Source: Massospora cicadina
Lineage: Eukaryota > Entomophthoromycota > Entomophthoromycetes > Entomophthorales > Entomophthoraceae
Direction: 5' to 3'
Length of the DNA stretch: 64,000 bases
Assembly: GCA_022478985.1 (NCBI GenBank)
Contig: JAKSZP010005266.1
Span: 1 to 64,000, forward strand
Both the position numbers and the translations under genes were made by a program. This document shows, one piece after another, positions 34,481 to 45,913 of this stretch. The first letter of the stretch is position 1. Every line of letters begins with the position of its first letter. The notes below the pieces were generated by a model. The model was not told where the DNA came from, made no database searches, and saw only the letters and a list, made by a program, of their open reading frames with translations.

Positions 34481-35340
34481 CACACTTCCATCTCCCATCA
34501 AAAACCTTCATCTTGGGAGACATGAACTTTTAGATTAACTCAGACACTGAAAGATGGCCAAACGTAATGGAGACACCACAAGGGCATGTGGAACTTCGCT
34601 GTTAAAAAGCCACCATGGGCCTATATGATACTTTACTTAAATGATCGCCTATACTGCAGAAGATGATGCACCATCATGTACATAATGGTAAACTTATCTC
34701 TATGTCATGTATAGACCTTTTACTTGCACCGTTTATTTTCTGACACCAAATTTTAAAAAATAAAACTTCAAAAATCAAATTCTCTGATCACTGGCTAGTT
34801 TTAGTGCCTTACACACCATCAAAAACAATCATCAAGCACACAGGTGGTGCAGAAAACACCCAGAATTTTAACCATCTCAGAGTTTCATACCTTGGTGAAT
34901 GAAATGTCTTCAACACGGTATTTTCAAACACCTTTCTGCTAAGAGCCAATGGCCACCTGGGAAAATTTCAAGGATTTAAAATACATCAGATTAAACACAC
35001 AACATCAAGGAGATTCCGGAAGCTTCAGACATCATTAAACACACCTTTGCCAAAATTGATCATTTAAAAACAATGTACTGCACACAGGATACTGCCTTGG
35101 ATGGGTGCGCAAATGAGCTGGGGTATCCGCAAGTGTAAACACTTTGATACAAGAGCATTAACACCATGTTGGTGTTAACTCAAAGAAAAAAATAAAATAT
35201 GGAGAAATATTCTCAAGCTATATATTCACTGATTTTACTCCCTAAAAGCACCATAGCCTTCAAACAGGATCAGAGGCTGGATACGTCCATAGGGAAACAC
35301 TAAAGGAAGTCATGACCAAAGTACACAGGTTTTATATAGA
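34480..35340 (+). pseudogene. second LINE fragment (endonuclease region), same family as 11316-16620
   Basis: Plus-strand translation contains FILGDMNF, SDTERWPN, ETPQGHVELR, KATMGLYDTLL, SPILQKMMHHHVHNGKL and SMSCIDLLLAPF, colinear with the other LINE's VVGDMNCW, STDRWPF, PPQGHVELH, KATLWLVDTLP, LRPHIHNGQL, SMSCINLILVPV. Many stops. It was inserted into, or lies beside, F's 5' LTR, truncated at both ends. Confidence 0.75.
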
Positions 35341-35913
35341 TTTATAAAAATCTGACCCAGTCAAACCAGCAAAGAAAAAATTTCCTCATCAGTGAACATA
35401 TTGTGACAGTTAAAGGTTTCCACCAACATCCCATTGCCCTGATCTTTGATAATATAGGACAAGCTGGTGTGGTTGGAGCAGGAGGTGGGGCTTTGGTTAT
35501 GGCTAGGCTCTGGGATGGGGTCAAGACTGAGGCAGGATGAAAGTTGGGAATTGTGTCAGGGGTGGGATTAACAAGATCATTTAGAAATGGGTGAAATTGA
35601 GGTTCAAGTTGGATTAAAATCAAGACTGCATTAAGTCAAGGGTTTGGTGGCTCAGACAGCAGAGAATTCTATCAGGCCTAGGACAATGAGAATTTGGTTC
35701 CAAAATATTCCAAAGGTCATAGTGTCAGTCATTATGGAGGAATCTGAACTATTTTTCAACAGAGGACTATGAGGAAAGGGACCTGGGAATTGGAGGTTCT
35801 TTAGTTCCGTTGCCTATCAACCTGCCTAAATATACACATTAAAGCCACTACCTAAAATCCTTATCTATCTTAATATTGTCTTTGGGGTTTACTTTGTTAT
35901 AATTAGACTAGCA
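35341..35913. other. gap, possibly LINE remnant and start of element I
   Basis: No domain is recognised. Continuation of the LINE fragment is possible up to about 35640. After that the sequence is AT-rich and may include the leader of element I. Confidence 0.4.
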
Positions 35914-36990
35914 GTGGCCATGTTTGGCATTCACAAGAAGAAGGTGGTTTTTGAGAGTGAGTTTGAGAGGGCTATTGCATCATTATACACCTTTTCTTGG
36001 AGTCAGGGCATGTTGCTTGGGGTAAGCTTACTTGCAACTATCTTCCAAGGGTGTTCATCCACAGCGCCCGTAGCACACGCACTAGAAGAATGGTCTCAGA
36101 AACATATCCGCCCTTTGAGCTTAAAATTGGTCTACTTTATATTCATTCATGTCTCATTGGAGGGAGCCTGTGCGTTAACTAGAATGGAACTCATTTATTT
36201 CCTATCATTGTTGTGGAGAGTAATAAAAGAAGCCAGGAGCAGTTGTGTTTTCTGTGCATAAAAACCATACTGTTTTTGTTGATAATGATATTTTCTGCGG
36301 CGTTTTTGCTTCATGTGATATCAAGTGCTAGAGTGTGTGCCCCATATTTGTGGGAAAGTGTTAGAACTGGTGAAGGCTAGAGAAAGGATTCCATCACTGC
36401 TGAGCTCAGAGGAATTAGAGCTGATCCATCAGATGTTTGTTCATGCTCAGTTTCATGTACAGTTGGAAAAGGTGGCAGGAGGTAAGGATTTGTTTGCCTT
36501 ACAGTTAAGCCAAGTTTTAAGTGACAATGTTTGTGAATGAGTCAAACTGGGTACTAGAACTTTTGGAGGAGCAGGCGGAGTTTCCAAGCTTAGCAGAGTG
36601 TTGTTTGGATTAGTTTGACCAGGTGGCATATTCAGATATGGCGCAATTTTGACCCTGGTTGGTGTTGCTGCATTGCGACTAGGAAAGGAAGACCATGGGG
36701 AATATGGTCATACGTTTCATGCACTGGCAAAAAGCAGCAAAGGTGCCATAAATCCCAGCTTCCTCTCATTTTTCATCAAAATTAAGGGCTGTTTTGTTGT
36801 TGGCAATGGCGGTTATGTGACCTGCGACAACGTTGAAGGAAAAGCTGGCCTTGGCCTTTCAGGTGGAGTGACAGGTGGGCTTAGTGCAGGTTCAGCAGGA
36901 GTTGGTGCGGTCCCCAAGGGGTTTCTGAGTTCAGGATGCAATATGACGGGCAGATTCATAGCCAGTGTACAGCTCCAAGGGGTTTAGTTA
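35914..36990 (+). pseudogene. gypsy I, putative gag region
   Basis: The first frame (35914-36261) starts MAMFGIHKKKVVFESEFERAIASLY, then LLGVSLLATIF. A paralogous start lies at 45531 (DFDKTIEFLYTLS...LLLGASIVLTVVQ). Further fragments (36325-36540, helical, LSSEELELIHQMFVHAQFH; 36649-36987) have no family signature. I place them as gag only because they precede a protease and RT in the right order. The leading sequence is not an LTR that I can recognise. Confidence 0.45.
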
Positions 36991-37189
36991 TGTGGATGAG
37001 GAAGGGGAGAGTCAGGGGAAACCTGAGGATGGGGGTGAGGTGCCATAGTCAGCGATTATAGTTTAAGCCCCCTTTAAGTTCCTGAGGTCCAGAAAAAGAA
37101 AAGGCTCCATATTATATTAACAAGAAGCTGGTGAGTTAAGTGACTCAGAGTAAACCGTCTACTTCACTTATCATATTTGTTTTTACCAG

Positions 37190-37610
37190 TGGAGGTGTGG
37201 AAAGTTCCAAGGAACAAGGAGTGCAGGAAGGTCCTGACCCTGGTGGACACTGGGGTTGAGGTGAATAATGTGGATGAGGAGTGGGCAAGAAGATGTGGAT
37301 TTCCACTACAGGATGATGGATTCTCATATTGATGAATGGCATTAAGAGGACTGCAACCTGGCGGGTGAAAGCCAGGATACTGTTGAGACAAAACCTGGAT
37401 GAGTTTAAAGAGGAACTCCATGATGTGGCATATCTGCCTCAACCAGTGGTGCTATGAATGAGATGGTTGTACCAGTTCCATCTGCAATTTGATATGATGG
37501 AGGGGAAAGTGCTGTTGTCGCCTGGGGGCTCAGATGTGTGGAAGTGGGAATTCGAGTCCCAGAGGTTGTTAGTTAAGCGTATATGAGGAATATTTTTAGT
37601 TGTGATAGAG
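37190..37610 (+). pseudogene. gypsy I retropepsin-like protease
   Basis: KVLTLVDTGVEVNNVDEEWARRCGFPL (37220-37300) carries the DTG active site and the following hydrophobic pocket. GKVLLSPGGSDVW and further broken frame follow. This family differs from A/B/D (DTGAP) and E/F (DTGSPV). Confidence 0.75.
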
Positions 37611-38540
37611 AAGGGTTTGCCGGAGAAATACCAGGACTTTGCAGAGGTGTTTGACCCAAGGGTGAGGCGCCCTTTTCATATACAAGGGGACTTTGCATTT
37701 GGTTTTTGGTTCAGGGAGGGCTTTTATTTGTCAAGGGAATTCCAAGTTTATCCGTTGAATCCTTGAGCTCAGGAGGCTCTTGATGTCTATGTCCAAGAGA
37801 TGCTAGGTCTGTGTTTGAGTGTGCCGTCAAAAAGCCTGTGGTCTCGCTGGTGCTGCTTGTGCCAAAGGTAAGTGAAAGCTGCGTCCTTATGTGAAATTCT
37901 GGTAGCTCAAAGTGGTACAGAGCATGACTCATATATGATGCCACTCATGGAAGACATTATACTCATGATTTCAGGGTGTATGGTTTTTACTAAATTGGAT
38001 CTGGTTGACGCTTTCAATCAGATACCCAAGCGGCCAAAGCACCTATGATATACCACGTTAAAATTCCACCTGGGGAATTTTGAGTATTAAGTTAAGCCAT
38101 TTTGTTTGCGCAATGCTCCTGCGGTCTTCCAACGTATGATTGACTGTGGGTTGGGGGGCTTAATGGGTAAGTATTGCGTTGCATATATGATGGTATTCTG
38201 GTATTTTGCGTTGCTCCAAGATCACTTGAGGATGTAAGGAGTGTTTTAGAGGCGGTAAAAAGGCCGGCTTGAAGTTAAAGCCAACAAAGTGTAAGTTTAA
38301 TAAGAGCTCAGTGTCCTTCCTGAGGAATGTGGTTTTACAGGGGTATAGCAATATGTCCCAATAAGCTACACACAATGCAGAAGTGGAAGGCCCCAAGGAA
38401 TTGGACTGAGGTTAAAAATCTTAAAGGTGGTGACCTTTGTAAAGAGGGCTCCTGGGATTTAGCTGAGTGGTCCGTGCCATTGACAAAGTTGACTGGAGAT
38501 GTACCCTTTGTTTGGGGGATGCTGAGGAAAGAGATTCCAG
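37611..38540 (+). pseudogene. gypsy I reverse transcriptase
   Basis: In order: LPEKYQDFAEVFDP (run-in), GCMVFTKLDLVDAFNQI (motif A, 37976-38025), PFCLRNAPAVFQRMID (38098-38145), then AYMMVFWYF where the family has AYxDDIL: the catalytic aspartates are lost. The thumb (PTKCKFNKSSVSFL-like) follows in another frame. Confidence 0.8.
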
Positions 38541-38664
38541 CAAGTGAAGACAATTATGCTGACAGCCCCAGTCCAGGAACATCCTGACCACAGAAAGCCA
38601 TTTGTAGTGGAGACTGACATGTTTAATTTGCACTTGCAATGGTGCTATTGCAAGAGGGTGAAGA
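38541..38664 (+). pseudogene. gypsy I RNase H, 5' part
   Basis: KPFVVETDMFNLHLQWCYCK (38597-38655) matches the RNase H opening (K-P-F-x-V-E-T-D). B is inserted immediately after. A possible continuation (GVEHPVCYF) begins at 44600 on the other side of B. Confidence 0.7.
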
Positions 38665-39158
38665 TGGGTGCCATGATTCTGATATGAAAGGATGATAAGC
38701 CCTAATTCATAATGGAGGAACAGATGGAATCTGTTGAGTTTGATGGGTATGATTATTTAACCACGACATGAGGCAATATTGGTTGTTGAGAAATCGCCTC
38801 GAATTAGGTGCTCATGAATTAACAAATGAAGAATTGGTGGAACCATGAGATACGGCGAAGTGAATTACTAAGCCATGAAAGTGGTATCATCCAAAGTCAA
38901 TATGATATAAGCGAGATGAGATGATCAATATAAGAGGTTATTAATAGTTTAGAGTGAGAAGAACAGCGAGGATCCGCTGAAGTTATTATATTAAATAAAA
39001 AGAGTATATTTGGAGCAAGTGCTCTATATATTAAATAAGTTTATTTCTGTTGTTTTAAGGGCAACGATCCTCATATTGTTGGTCCTATTGCTTAGTGGGT
39101 CAAACCCTAAGAAAAATGGCTCACAGCGTATCTCAACAGTAATGACAAATTTATAACA
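38665..39158 (+). repeat. 5' LTR of B
   Basis: Starts TGGGTGCC, ends TTATAACA. Colinear with 44098-44596 through GGAATCTGTTGAGTTTGAT, GGGTATGATTATTTAACC, AATAAAAAGAGTATATT and GGGCAACGATCCTCATAT. Confidence 0.9.
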
Positions 39159-39159
39159 G

Positions 39160-39176
39160 CGGTGCTCACTACAGGG
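39160..39176 (+). promoter_or_regulatory. primer-binding site of B
   Basis: CGGTGCTCACTACAGGG, one change from the D/E sequence TGGTGCTCACTACAGGG. It implies a primer tRNA whose acceptor strand starts GCTCACT. Confidence 0.75.
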
Positions 39177-39177
39177 G

Positions 39178-40625
39178 CCCATTGATCAATCACATAAACT
39201 GATAAAAGTTCCTCAGCCACTTGTCATGTTGTATCAGGATTGCTTTGGCAAGGAATCATCTCAAACCACTGCTACTGTTGAATATGCAGAACTCAAGCTT
39301 GCCCTGAACGCTGTGCTTCATTGAAAGAAGGAGTTTCTGCAAGAATGTTGTATTGATAAGCTGCCCCATTTGATTGTGATGGGAACATCCATAGATTCTT
39401 TATATGATTTTAGTTTGAAGTAGAAGGAGCTTCAGATCAGCGTAAAGCCAAATTACTAATGTCCACCCTGGATGTTGGAATTGCTGACCAAGTTACTTGC
39501 TATCTTCCCAACAGTTCCGTTATCTATCAAAAATTAAAGGATAATGTGCTGTGGTTTTTTGAGGAACTTCAAAAATGGCACAACAGAAGGCCAAGTTTAT
39601 AACCATTGGGTTTCAACATAATGAGACCCTCCCTGCATTTGCTGATCGATTTTCAGCAGAAGCCCAAGTGTTAATTGGGGCAGAAGTTTTAACTGATTGA
39701 GACATAATCATAGCGTTGACCTCTGCTGTGAAACCATACTGTAATTTTTTTAATGCCTTGGCTCCATATTTGGAGGTTGATGTACCTTTGCGTACACTTG
39801 TTCAAATTCTACGCCGTTTATCTGCTACCTTCCCTCCACCCAATATAGAGTGGAAACCTATCGCCTCCACTTCTAGCCTTCTTTATTCGGAGGAATTATT
39901 CCTCCCTGTTCAGCATCTGGTTAGCATTCTCTGACCTTATTATCATTACAAGCCTCACTTCCAACCAAGTTGCAAACAGCAGTACACCTATTGGGAGGGG
40001 CCTGGCTTTACTGTTCAATACCAGACCAACTTTTGGGGTGGCCCACTTTACAACAATCAAGTACGCAGGTCTTAAAGGGTTAATTGCTTTTCATGCGGTC
40101 ACTCTGGGCACCTGGATAGGAGTTGTCATAATCATCAGGTCCAGTACCTACTGTGGCAGAAGTATAATCAGGGGAAAGTCAGAGCGGAGTATAGATGGGA
40201 CACTTTACCTCCGCTATTCTGACTCAAAACGTCCCACCTGAACCTATTCTGTACAGTCAGCGGAAGTTTCTCAGTATGATGACGCCTTTCTATATAAGCA
40301 GCCAGTTGGAGGGGTAAAAGTGCTGACACGAACGCAATTCACGGGCATGATGGAAGCAGGCTCCCAGGAGCAACCAAAGCCTTATGCTTGTCAATTTTTT
40401 GATTCTCTTTCTACAGATGAACCAGATCCATTAGCTGATGCGCTTCTCTTAAAAGGGGTAATCGTGGCCCTCCAAGTGGACAGTATGGTAAGCTAATACC
40501 CTAAAATGAAAAAAATATTATGAGCTTCCTTGAAAAAAGAGATCAGTTAAATGTCCATGTTTCAAAACAATCAGATGCATCTTACTCTGAGTGTACTTAC
40601 TGTGACACTGTTGTAGTAAAAACCT
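39178..40625 (+). pseudogene. gypsy B gag with intact zinc knuckle
   Basis: The open piece 39716-39934 (SAVKPYCNFFNALAPYLEVDVPLRTLVQILRRLSATFPPPN) is the C-terminal capsid region and matches D at 53961-54167. At 40085-40126 the frame reads C-FS-C-GHSG-H-LDRS-C, a perfect C-x2-C-x4-H-x4-C knuckle for RNA packaging. The sequence from 39379 on (GATGGGAACATCCATAG) is the site where E inserted in D. Several stops and frame changes. Confidence 0.8.
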
Positions 40626-41077
40626 GAGTTTGTGCAATATTTGATACGGGTGCCCCAATCAACATAGTGTCCAAAAATTTGGTGTCAAAGTTGGCATTAA
40701 AGCCTGATGTGGAGCATCATATGGTGTATGGGACTGCAGGCGCAGAAAGCACAGTCTCTGAAGGAGCATACAGTGTGCTACCCTTGCAGTTTGGGTCAAT
40801 TGTCATTGTAACCTCAGCTATAGCGTTACCAAACAATAAATATGACCTGTTAATAAGAACTACTTTTATGCGCCACTTTGGGGCTGTTGTTGATATGACA
40901 GCAAAGACATTTGAAATTCTGGGGCGGCGGATCCCAATATATTTCACTTCCAGCGGAATGCCAAAGGATCCTGTACACATGAGTCACATTAACCTCGCAT
41001 ATGGTGATGAGGGTGGTTTTGGTTTCCTATCATTGACTAAAGAGCAAGACCTGGGCCCTTCCTCATCAAATTTATGA
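40626..41077 (+). pseudogene. gypsy B retropepsin-like protease
   Basis: AIFDTGAPINIVS has D-T-G-A at 40643-40654, entered from gag. The Met at 40667 is internal. SEGAYSVLPLQF, RTTFMRHFGAVVDM and IPIYFTSSGMPKDP follow. The fold's second hydrophobic region is intact. Open to 41077, then the linker runs in another frame (41091-41279: SGHQVIISTELEVEVPAGLYGEVIGPYQ). Confidence 0.85.
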
Positions 41078-41566
41078 ATATCAAGGGCTATTGATTAGAG
41101 CGGCTGGCCCTATATCTATTCCCTCTGGACACCAAGTAATCATAAGCACTGAGTTAGAGGTGGAAGTGCCTGCTGGTCTATATGGGGAGGTCATTGGGCC
41201 CTATCAGCAATTACAAATTGAGCCCCACGTGGCCCCTGACATTATACTCCTGGGGCATGAGAGATCAAAGTTCTTGTAGCAAATTTTCATGATAAACCAA
41301 TACAAATCCGCTGACACTAAATAGTTGCATATCTAAATTTCATCCCAGTTGAAGAGGTCCTCCAGGTTCATGAGTTTGGTTCACTGGATGAATTTGGTCT
41401 GCCCATTGAATCACAGCTTGGACTAATGGCAGTTGTACCGCGTGAAAATTTAATGGGGTTAACAGAAGACCAGAAAAATCAAGTGGAAGCCTTATTTCAA
41501 AAATACAAAGTGATCTTTACTGTCGATGATCATGATTTAGGGTGCGCACAAGGAGTGATCCATTGA
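41078..41566 (+). pseudogene. gypsy B linker between PR and RT
   Basis: Frames around 41091-41279 and 41330-41560 encode a beta-rich linker with HEFGSLDEFGLPIESQLG and EDQKNQVEALFQKYKVIFTVDDHDLGCAQGVIH, the RT run-in (F-x-x-D-D-x-D-L-G). Confidence 0.7.
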
Positions 41567-42250
41567 GTGAGCACTGGGGATCATCCCGACATCAGATCTT
41601 GGCCAATACGCCAATCTATAGCAGCGGAAGAAGTTGTCACAGCAGAAATCAATAAATTGTTGGAGCAAAGGATGCTTGAACCATTAAAGAGCCCATGGGC
41701 TTCCCCTGTCCTAATTGTCAAAAAGAAGGATGGTACTAACCAGGTAGTACTAAACTACTGCAAGCTCAACAGCATACAAAAAGGACTCATACCCTTTGCC
41801 ACGAATTGATGATGTTTTGGACTGGTTGGGGGGAGCTTGCTACTTCTCTGCAATGGATTTAATATCTGGCTATTAGCAGATTGAGTTACCTGTGGCAGAA
41901 CAAGAAATATGCGCCATTATCACATCAAAAGGGCTTTTTCAACTGATACATATGCCACAAGGGCTGTGTAATGCCCTGGCTAATTTTCAACGGGCTATGG
42001 ACACTAACCTTGGTAACTTAAAGCTGTCATGCAATCTTGTATACTTTGACGATATTAACGTACTCTCCCGCACGTTTTATGAGCACCTTAGCCATTTGGA
42101 AGAGGTATTCCGCCGATTGGCTGAGGCCAACATCAAAATCAGGCCCTGGAAATGCCACTTTTTCCAGGATCAGCTAGAGTACCTCAGGTTTTTAGTTAAT
42201 GCAACAGGTCTGAGGCCCCAACCAGCTAAGGTGGAAGCCATTTGAAAGAT
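41567..42250 (+). pseudogene. gypsy B reverse transcriptase
   Basis: In order: IRSWPIRQSIAAEEVVTAEI, MLEPLKSPWASPVLIVKKKDG (41640-41735), [10 protein letters not shown] then a stop, GLFQLIHMPQGLCNALANFQRAMD, and YFDD at 42042-42053 with both catalytic aspartates. The thumb runs to LRPQPAKVEAI. There is one frame change near 41790 and one stop near 41874. Catalytic residues are all present. Confidence 0.9.
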
Positions 42251-42399
42251 AACTACACCAAGCAGTAAGCAAGATATGCAAGTATTTTTAGGGATGGTTG
42301 GCTACTATCGCCGCTTCATACTGAATTTTAAATGTATTGGAGGTCAGCTGTTTGATTTATTAAAAAAGGACGCCACGTTTGAATGGACGAAACACTGTC

Positions 42400-42860
42400 A
42401 ACTCTCCTTTGATACTCTTCAAACAGCGTTGATTGAGGCGCCAGTGCTATGATATCCAAATTTCAAAAAGGAACTTATTATACAGATGGATGCATCTCTT
42501 TCCGCTGTGGGGGAAGTTCTGTCCCAAAAAGATGATGAGGGGGAGGAGCACCCAGTGGCGTACTGCAGCCATAGCCTAGATAGTCATGAACATAACTATA
42601 CTATGACCAAGTGAGAGTGCTTACCAGTGATTTATGCTTACAAGCATTTTAGTGTATATTTGCATGGTGTTAAATTTAAAGTTGTAACAGATCACACCTC
42701 TTTATGCTGGCTGCAGAACCTTAAGGAGCCTGAGGGTCGTCTAGCACGATGGGCCCTTAAACTACAGGCTTACAACTTCGAGATCCTTCACCAACCAGGA
42801 GCAAAATACCAGAATATTGATTTCTTGTCAAGGCTACCAACTAATGCAGTTATGGCAGAT
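42400..42860 (+). pseudogene. gypsy B RNase H
   Basis: MDASLSAVGEVLSQKDDEGEEHPVAYCS, YTMTK-stop-ECLPVIYAYKHF, VVTDHTSLCWLQNLKEPEGRLARWALKLQAYNFEILH, HQPGAKYQNIDFLSRLP: the D, E, D catalytic set and the closing D-x-LSR motif are all visible. One stop (42612). Confidence 0.85.
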
Positions 42861-44090
42861 CTGAGTGATATTATATATGACAAGATGCTCAGAGGAAAGT
42901 ACGATGATGAGCCGCCTCAAGTCATCAAGGTGTTGAATGAAATGCAAGCCAATACTTTCCAGTGGAATGGTGTGTTGTACAAGCATAGCAGTAACTCAAC
43001 AGTAAACTTTATGCAACCCTCAATGTGGCCTAACATTATCATGAGCGCACATAGGGCAGTTGGGCATGGTGGCATGTGCAAGACGTTGGAATTATTGCGG
43101 CCTTGGTATTACTGGGAAAGCATGAACTTTGATGTGCTTGATACTATCTCCTCCTGTCACCAGCGCCACATGGAAATGCTGTTCCACCTAAAGACCTCAT
43201 ACCATGTAGTGAAGTTACACTTCACTTGGCATACGGTTTCCCTTGATGTTGTTGGCCCTCTGCCAATAGGAGCTAACTGGTCCAAGTATATTCTAGTGGC
43301 AATTGAACACTTGACCAGGTGGGTTGAGGCTTGATCCATTAAGGATCTGGGGGCAGTAACTGTGGCTAAGTATGTAATGGAATGCATCATACAACATCAC
43401 GGCTTCCCACAGTTTATCCTTACTGACAACGGCACTAACTTTACCTCTCACATACTTCCCAAGCTCAACGAAATGATGGCCATTAGCAGGGTTCTAATAA
43501 CCCCATATCAACCTGAGTCCAATGAAATGGTTGAACGGTCCAATGGGACCCTGGTGAACATACTATGGAAGTTGGTTACGGATGGGCCCTCTGATTAGAG
43601 TACCCTCCTTTCTACTACGGTATTTGCCTACAACTTTAGCTATCATTCTGACATTGGGAAAAAGCCCATTCCAATTGCTTTACGGACAGCACCCCACCCT
43701 TCCTGCACTTCTATATGCTTGTGTAGAGGACACTGGCTTAAATGGACCTTCAATGCTATTTGAACACCCTAACAAATATGCTGATTGAATTACAAACTGA
43801 AGTGTACACATTAAGAATAGCCAAGGAGATCAAAAATCAGGCTGCTGATCAGGTACTCGAAGTGGCCTAGCACAGTTCAAAGTTTGAGACACACATGGTT
43901 ATATTCCACAATCAACATGGGTTTGGTTGGAAACACAAGTTGGCTAGTATCTGGATTGGGCCATCCAAAGTTATTGAAAAAATGGGTATGGATGCATATA
44001 CTATCCTGGACCCCGCTAGTGGTCGGATCATCAAACATGTGCGTGCAAAGTTCCTCTGGGCGTATAAGCAATAGGAGCCTTTATCGTCCA
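42861..44090 (+). pseudogene. gypsy B integrase
   Basis: Zinc-binding region AHRAVGHGGMCKTLELLRPWYYW...SSCHQRH (second Cys of the C-x2-C pair lost). Core with LDVVGPLPIG, TDNGTNF (Asp 43425-43427) and NEMVERSNGTLVN (Glu 43533-43535): D-x35-E spacing is exact. C-terminal part KVIEKMGMDAYTILDPASGRIIKHVRAKFLWAYKQ. Stops at 43334 and 43596 and frame changes near 43350 and 43800. Confidence 0.85.
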
Positions 44091-44097
44091 GTCAAGG
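44090..44097 (+). promoter_or_regulatory. polypurine tract of B
   Basis: CAGTCAAGGGGG directly before the 3' LTR, the plus-strand priming site. The same tract precedes A's 3' LTR. Confidence 0.65.
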
Positions 44098-44596
44098 GGG
44101 TAATGTCGCGATTTTGATATGACTGGATGTTAAGCCCTAATTTGATATGGTGGAACGAATGGAATCTGTTGAGTTTGATGGGTATGATTATTTAACCACG
44201 AAATGAGGCAATATTAGTTGTTGGGAAATCGCCTCAAATTAGGTGATTATGAATTAACAAATGAAGAATTTGTGAAATCAATGAAATATGTGAAGTGAAT
44301 TACCAAGCCATGAAAGCAGTATCATCCAAAGTTGCTATGATATAAGTAAGATGAGACGATTAAAAAAGGAAGTTGTTATTAGTTTAGAGTGAGCAGAACA
44401 GCGAAGATCCGCTGGAGTTATCATATTAAATAAAAAGAGTATATTGGGAGCAAGTGCACCATATATTATTAAATAAGTTTATTTCTGTTGTTTCAAGGGC
44501 AACGATCCTCATATCATTGGTCCTATTGCTCAGTGGATCAAACCCTGTGCAAAATTGCTCACGGTGTATCTCAATGATAACGCCAATTTTATAACT
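44098..44596 (+). repeat. 3' LTR of B
   Basis: Starts in the G-run before TAATGTCGCG (the expected TGG has become GGG), ends TTTATAAC. Partner of 38665-39158. Confidence 0.85.
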
Positions 44597-44605
44597 TTGG
44601 GGTTG

Positions 44606-44656
44606 AGCATCCTGTCTGTTTTTTTTAGTAATAGATGGTCCAGCATCCTGTCTGTT
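44606..44656 (-). mobile_element. ultra-short retroposed tail T5 (21 bp) with 15-bp duplication
   Basis: Insert 44621-44641 (minus strand GGACCATCTATTACT plus A-run; one C-to-T-type difference from the family) between perfect agcatcctgtctgtt (44606-44620, 44642-44656). It lies in the probable RNase H continuation of I. Confidence 0.85.
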
Positions 44657-45530
44657 ACTTCTTCAATGGTCAAGGCGTTGCCTGACCGCCACATTTCCCT
44701 AATCTTCCCTATTACGATAATTTGGGGCCAAGGGTGATGGGCATGATTGCAACGAATTTTGAAAATGCCAATCGGATGAATCAGATGCCTCAAAATTGAA
44801 CTTTACTAATTATCTCAAGCTGATGAGGAAAAAACTCATAAGTGGAGCTCTTTTCAATCAGATGCTGCCAGATACAATGTTACTAAATATGGTGATAAAG
44901 GTGTAGATCCCTGTGAATAAAGCCCTGGCTAACCAGATGTGGCTGAGTCTGATGTCTCCAAATGTGTTGACGAGGATGAAAATCCTTACAAATGGCGCTC
45001 TGGCCAACCATATGCCAACAATCACAAAATTAATAAGAAGGCAAAGGGGATGAAAATCCTCATAAATGGCGATCTGAGCAACCAGAGGCCGCCACTTTAG
45101 GTGAGTCTGGACAAGCCTCTTGGAAATGGCAATTGGGCAAATCAGAGGCTGCCAAAACTATTTTTAATTAATTTAAAATTTAGAGATAAGGATGTCAACA
45201 AAGGTTTGGGCTTCAAGAAAAATTAAAAAGCAAAATAATAAATGCAGAAAAGTTTTGACAACTGCAAAGGTACCCTGATCCTAGTGCTGGAATGGGCCTC
45301 AACAAGGAAACCAAGGGTCTAGATCCTTGGGTTATGCCTGCCATCAAGAAGTTGCCTGCGGAATCCAAGAGAACAAGCCCCTTATTTCCCTAAGCTTGTA
45401 TAAATTTGAACTTATGAAGCTGCATAAAGAAAAGATTGTCTTCTATATTTTGATTTAAACTTAGTAAATTCCAAAATTAATTTTTAAATTAGAAAATCAT
45501 CTTTATTAAGTAAACCAAGGGAAACTGCAC
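44657..45530 (+). other. no recognised gene; imperfect AATGGCGATCTG repeats
   Basis: About three copies of GATGAAAATCCTCATAAATGG, CGATCTG-GCAACCAGAGGC-GCCA lie at 44975-45155. Otherwise I see no domain. If I's integrase was here, it is unreadable. Confidence 0.5.
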
Positions 45531-45743
45531 ATGGACTACATCTCAGACTTTGACAAGACCATTGAGTTCTTGTATACGCTTTCTGGACGGAAGAACCTCT
45601 TGCTTGGCGCCAGTATAGTTCTGACTGTTGTTCAAACTTTCATAGTCAAGTGCTTACACACAGTCAGATTAGGGGTAATTCCAAGGCAAGGTTATCCTGC
45701 TTGTGGGCACTTACCTTATGCCTTTTGCCAAACTGCTTTTTGA
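45531..45743 (+). CDS. unknown 70-codon frame, paralogue of the start of 35914
   Basis: MDYISDFDKTIEFLYTLSGRKNLLLGASIVLTVVQTF resembles ESEFERAIASLYTFSWSQGMLLGVSLLATIFQG at 35950-36050, with the same spacing between FxRxIxxLYT and LLLGxSxxxTxxQ. A hydrophobic segment spans residues 22-37. It sits just upstream of D's LTR. It could be the N-terminus of an I-type gag. Function unknown. Confidence 0.4.
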   Translation: MDYISDFDKTIEFLYTLSGRKNLLLGASIVLTVVQTFIVKCLHTVRLGVIPRQGYPACGHLPYAFCQTAF

Positions 45744-45913
45744 AGTGTTCAAAATCACGTCTGTCAGAACTTCAGCTTAAAAGATGGTGACCGCAGAGAC
45801 AAATTATCTGGTTTATGACATGAACATTTGGCAATAGTGGCGGCATTGGGGGAGTGGCAACGCCACCTTTGTACACCAGCATTCAGTTGTAATCTGGACT
45901 GATTATTGAGCCT

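Larger units (their letters stand above)
38665..44596 (+). mobile_element. gypsy element B (family 1), best preserved, nested in I
   Basis: LTRs 38665-39158 and 44098-44596 enclose PBS, gag with an intact CCHC knuckle, PR (DTGA), RT (YFDD), RNase H and integrase (D-x35-E). It has several stop codons and some frame changes but no nested insertion. That makes it the reference for dating the insertions in A and D. No clear target duplication is seen (gaaga against ttggg region). Confidence 0.9.
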
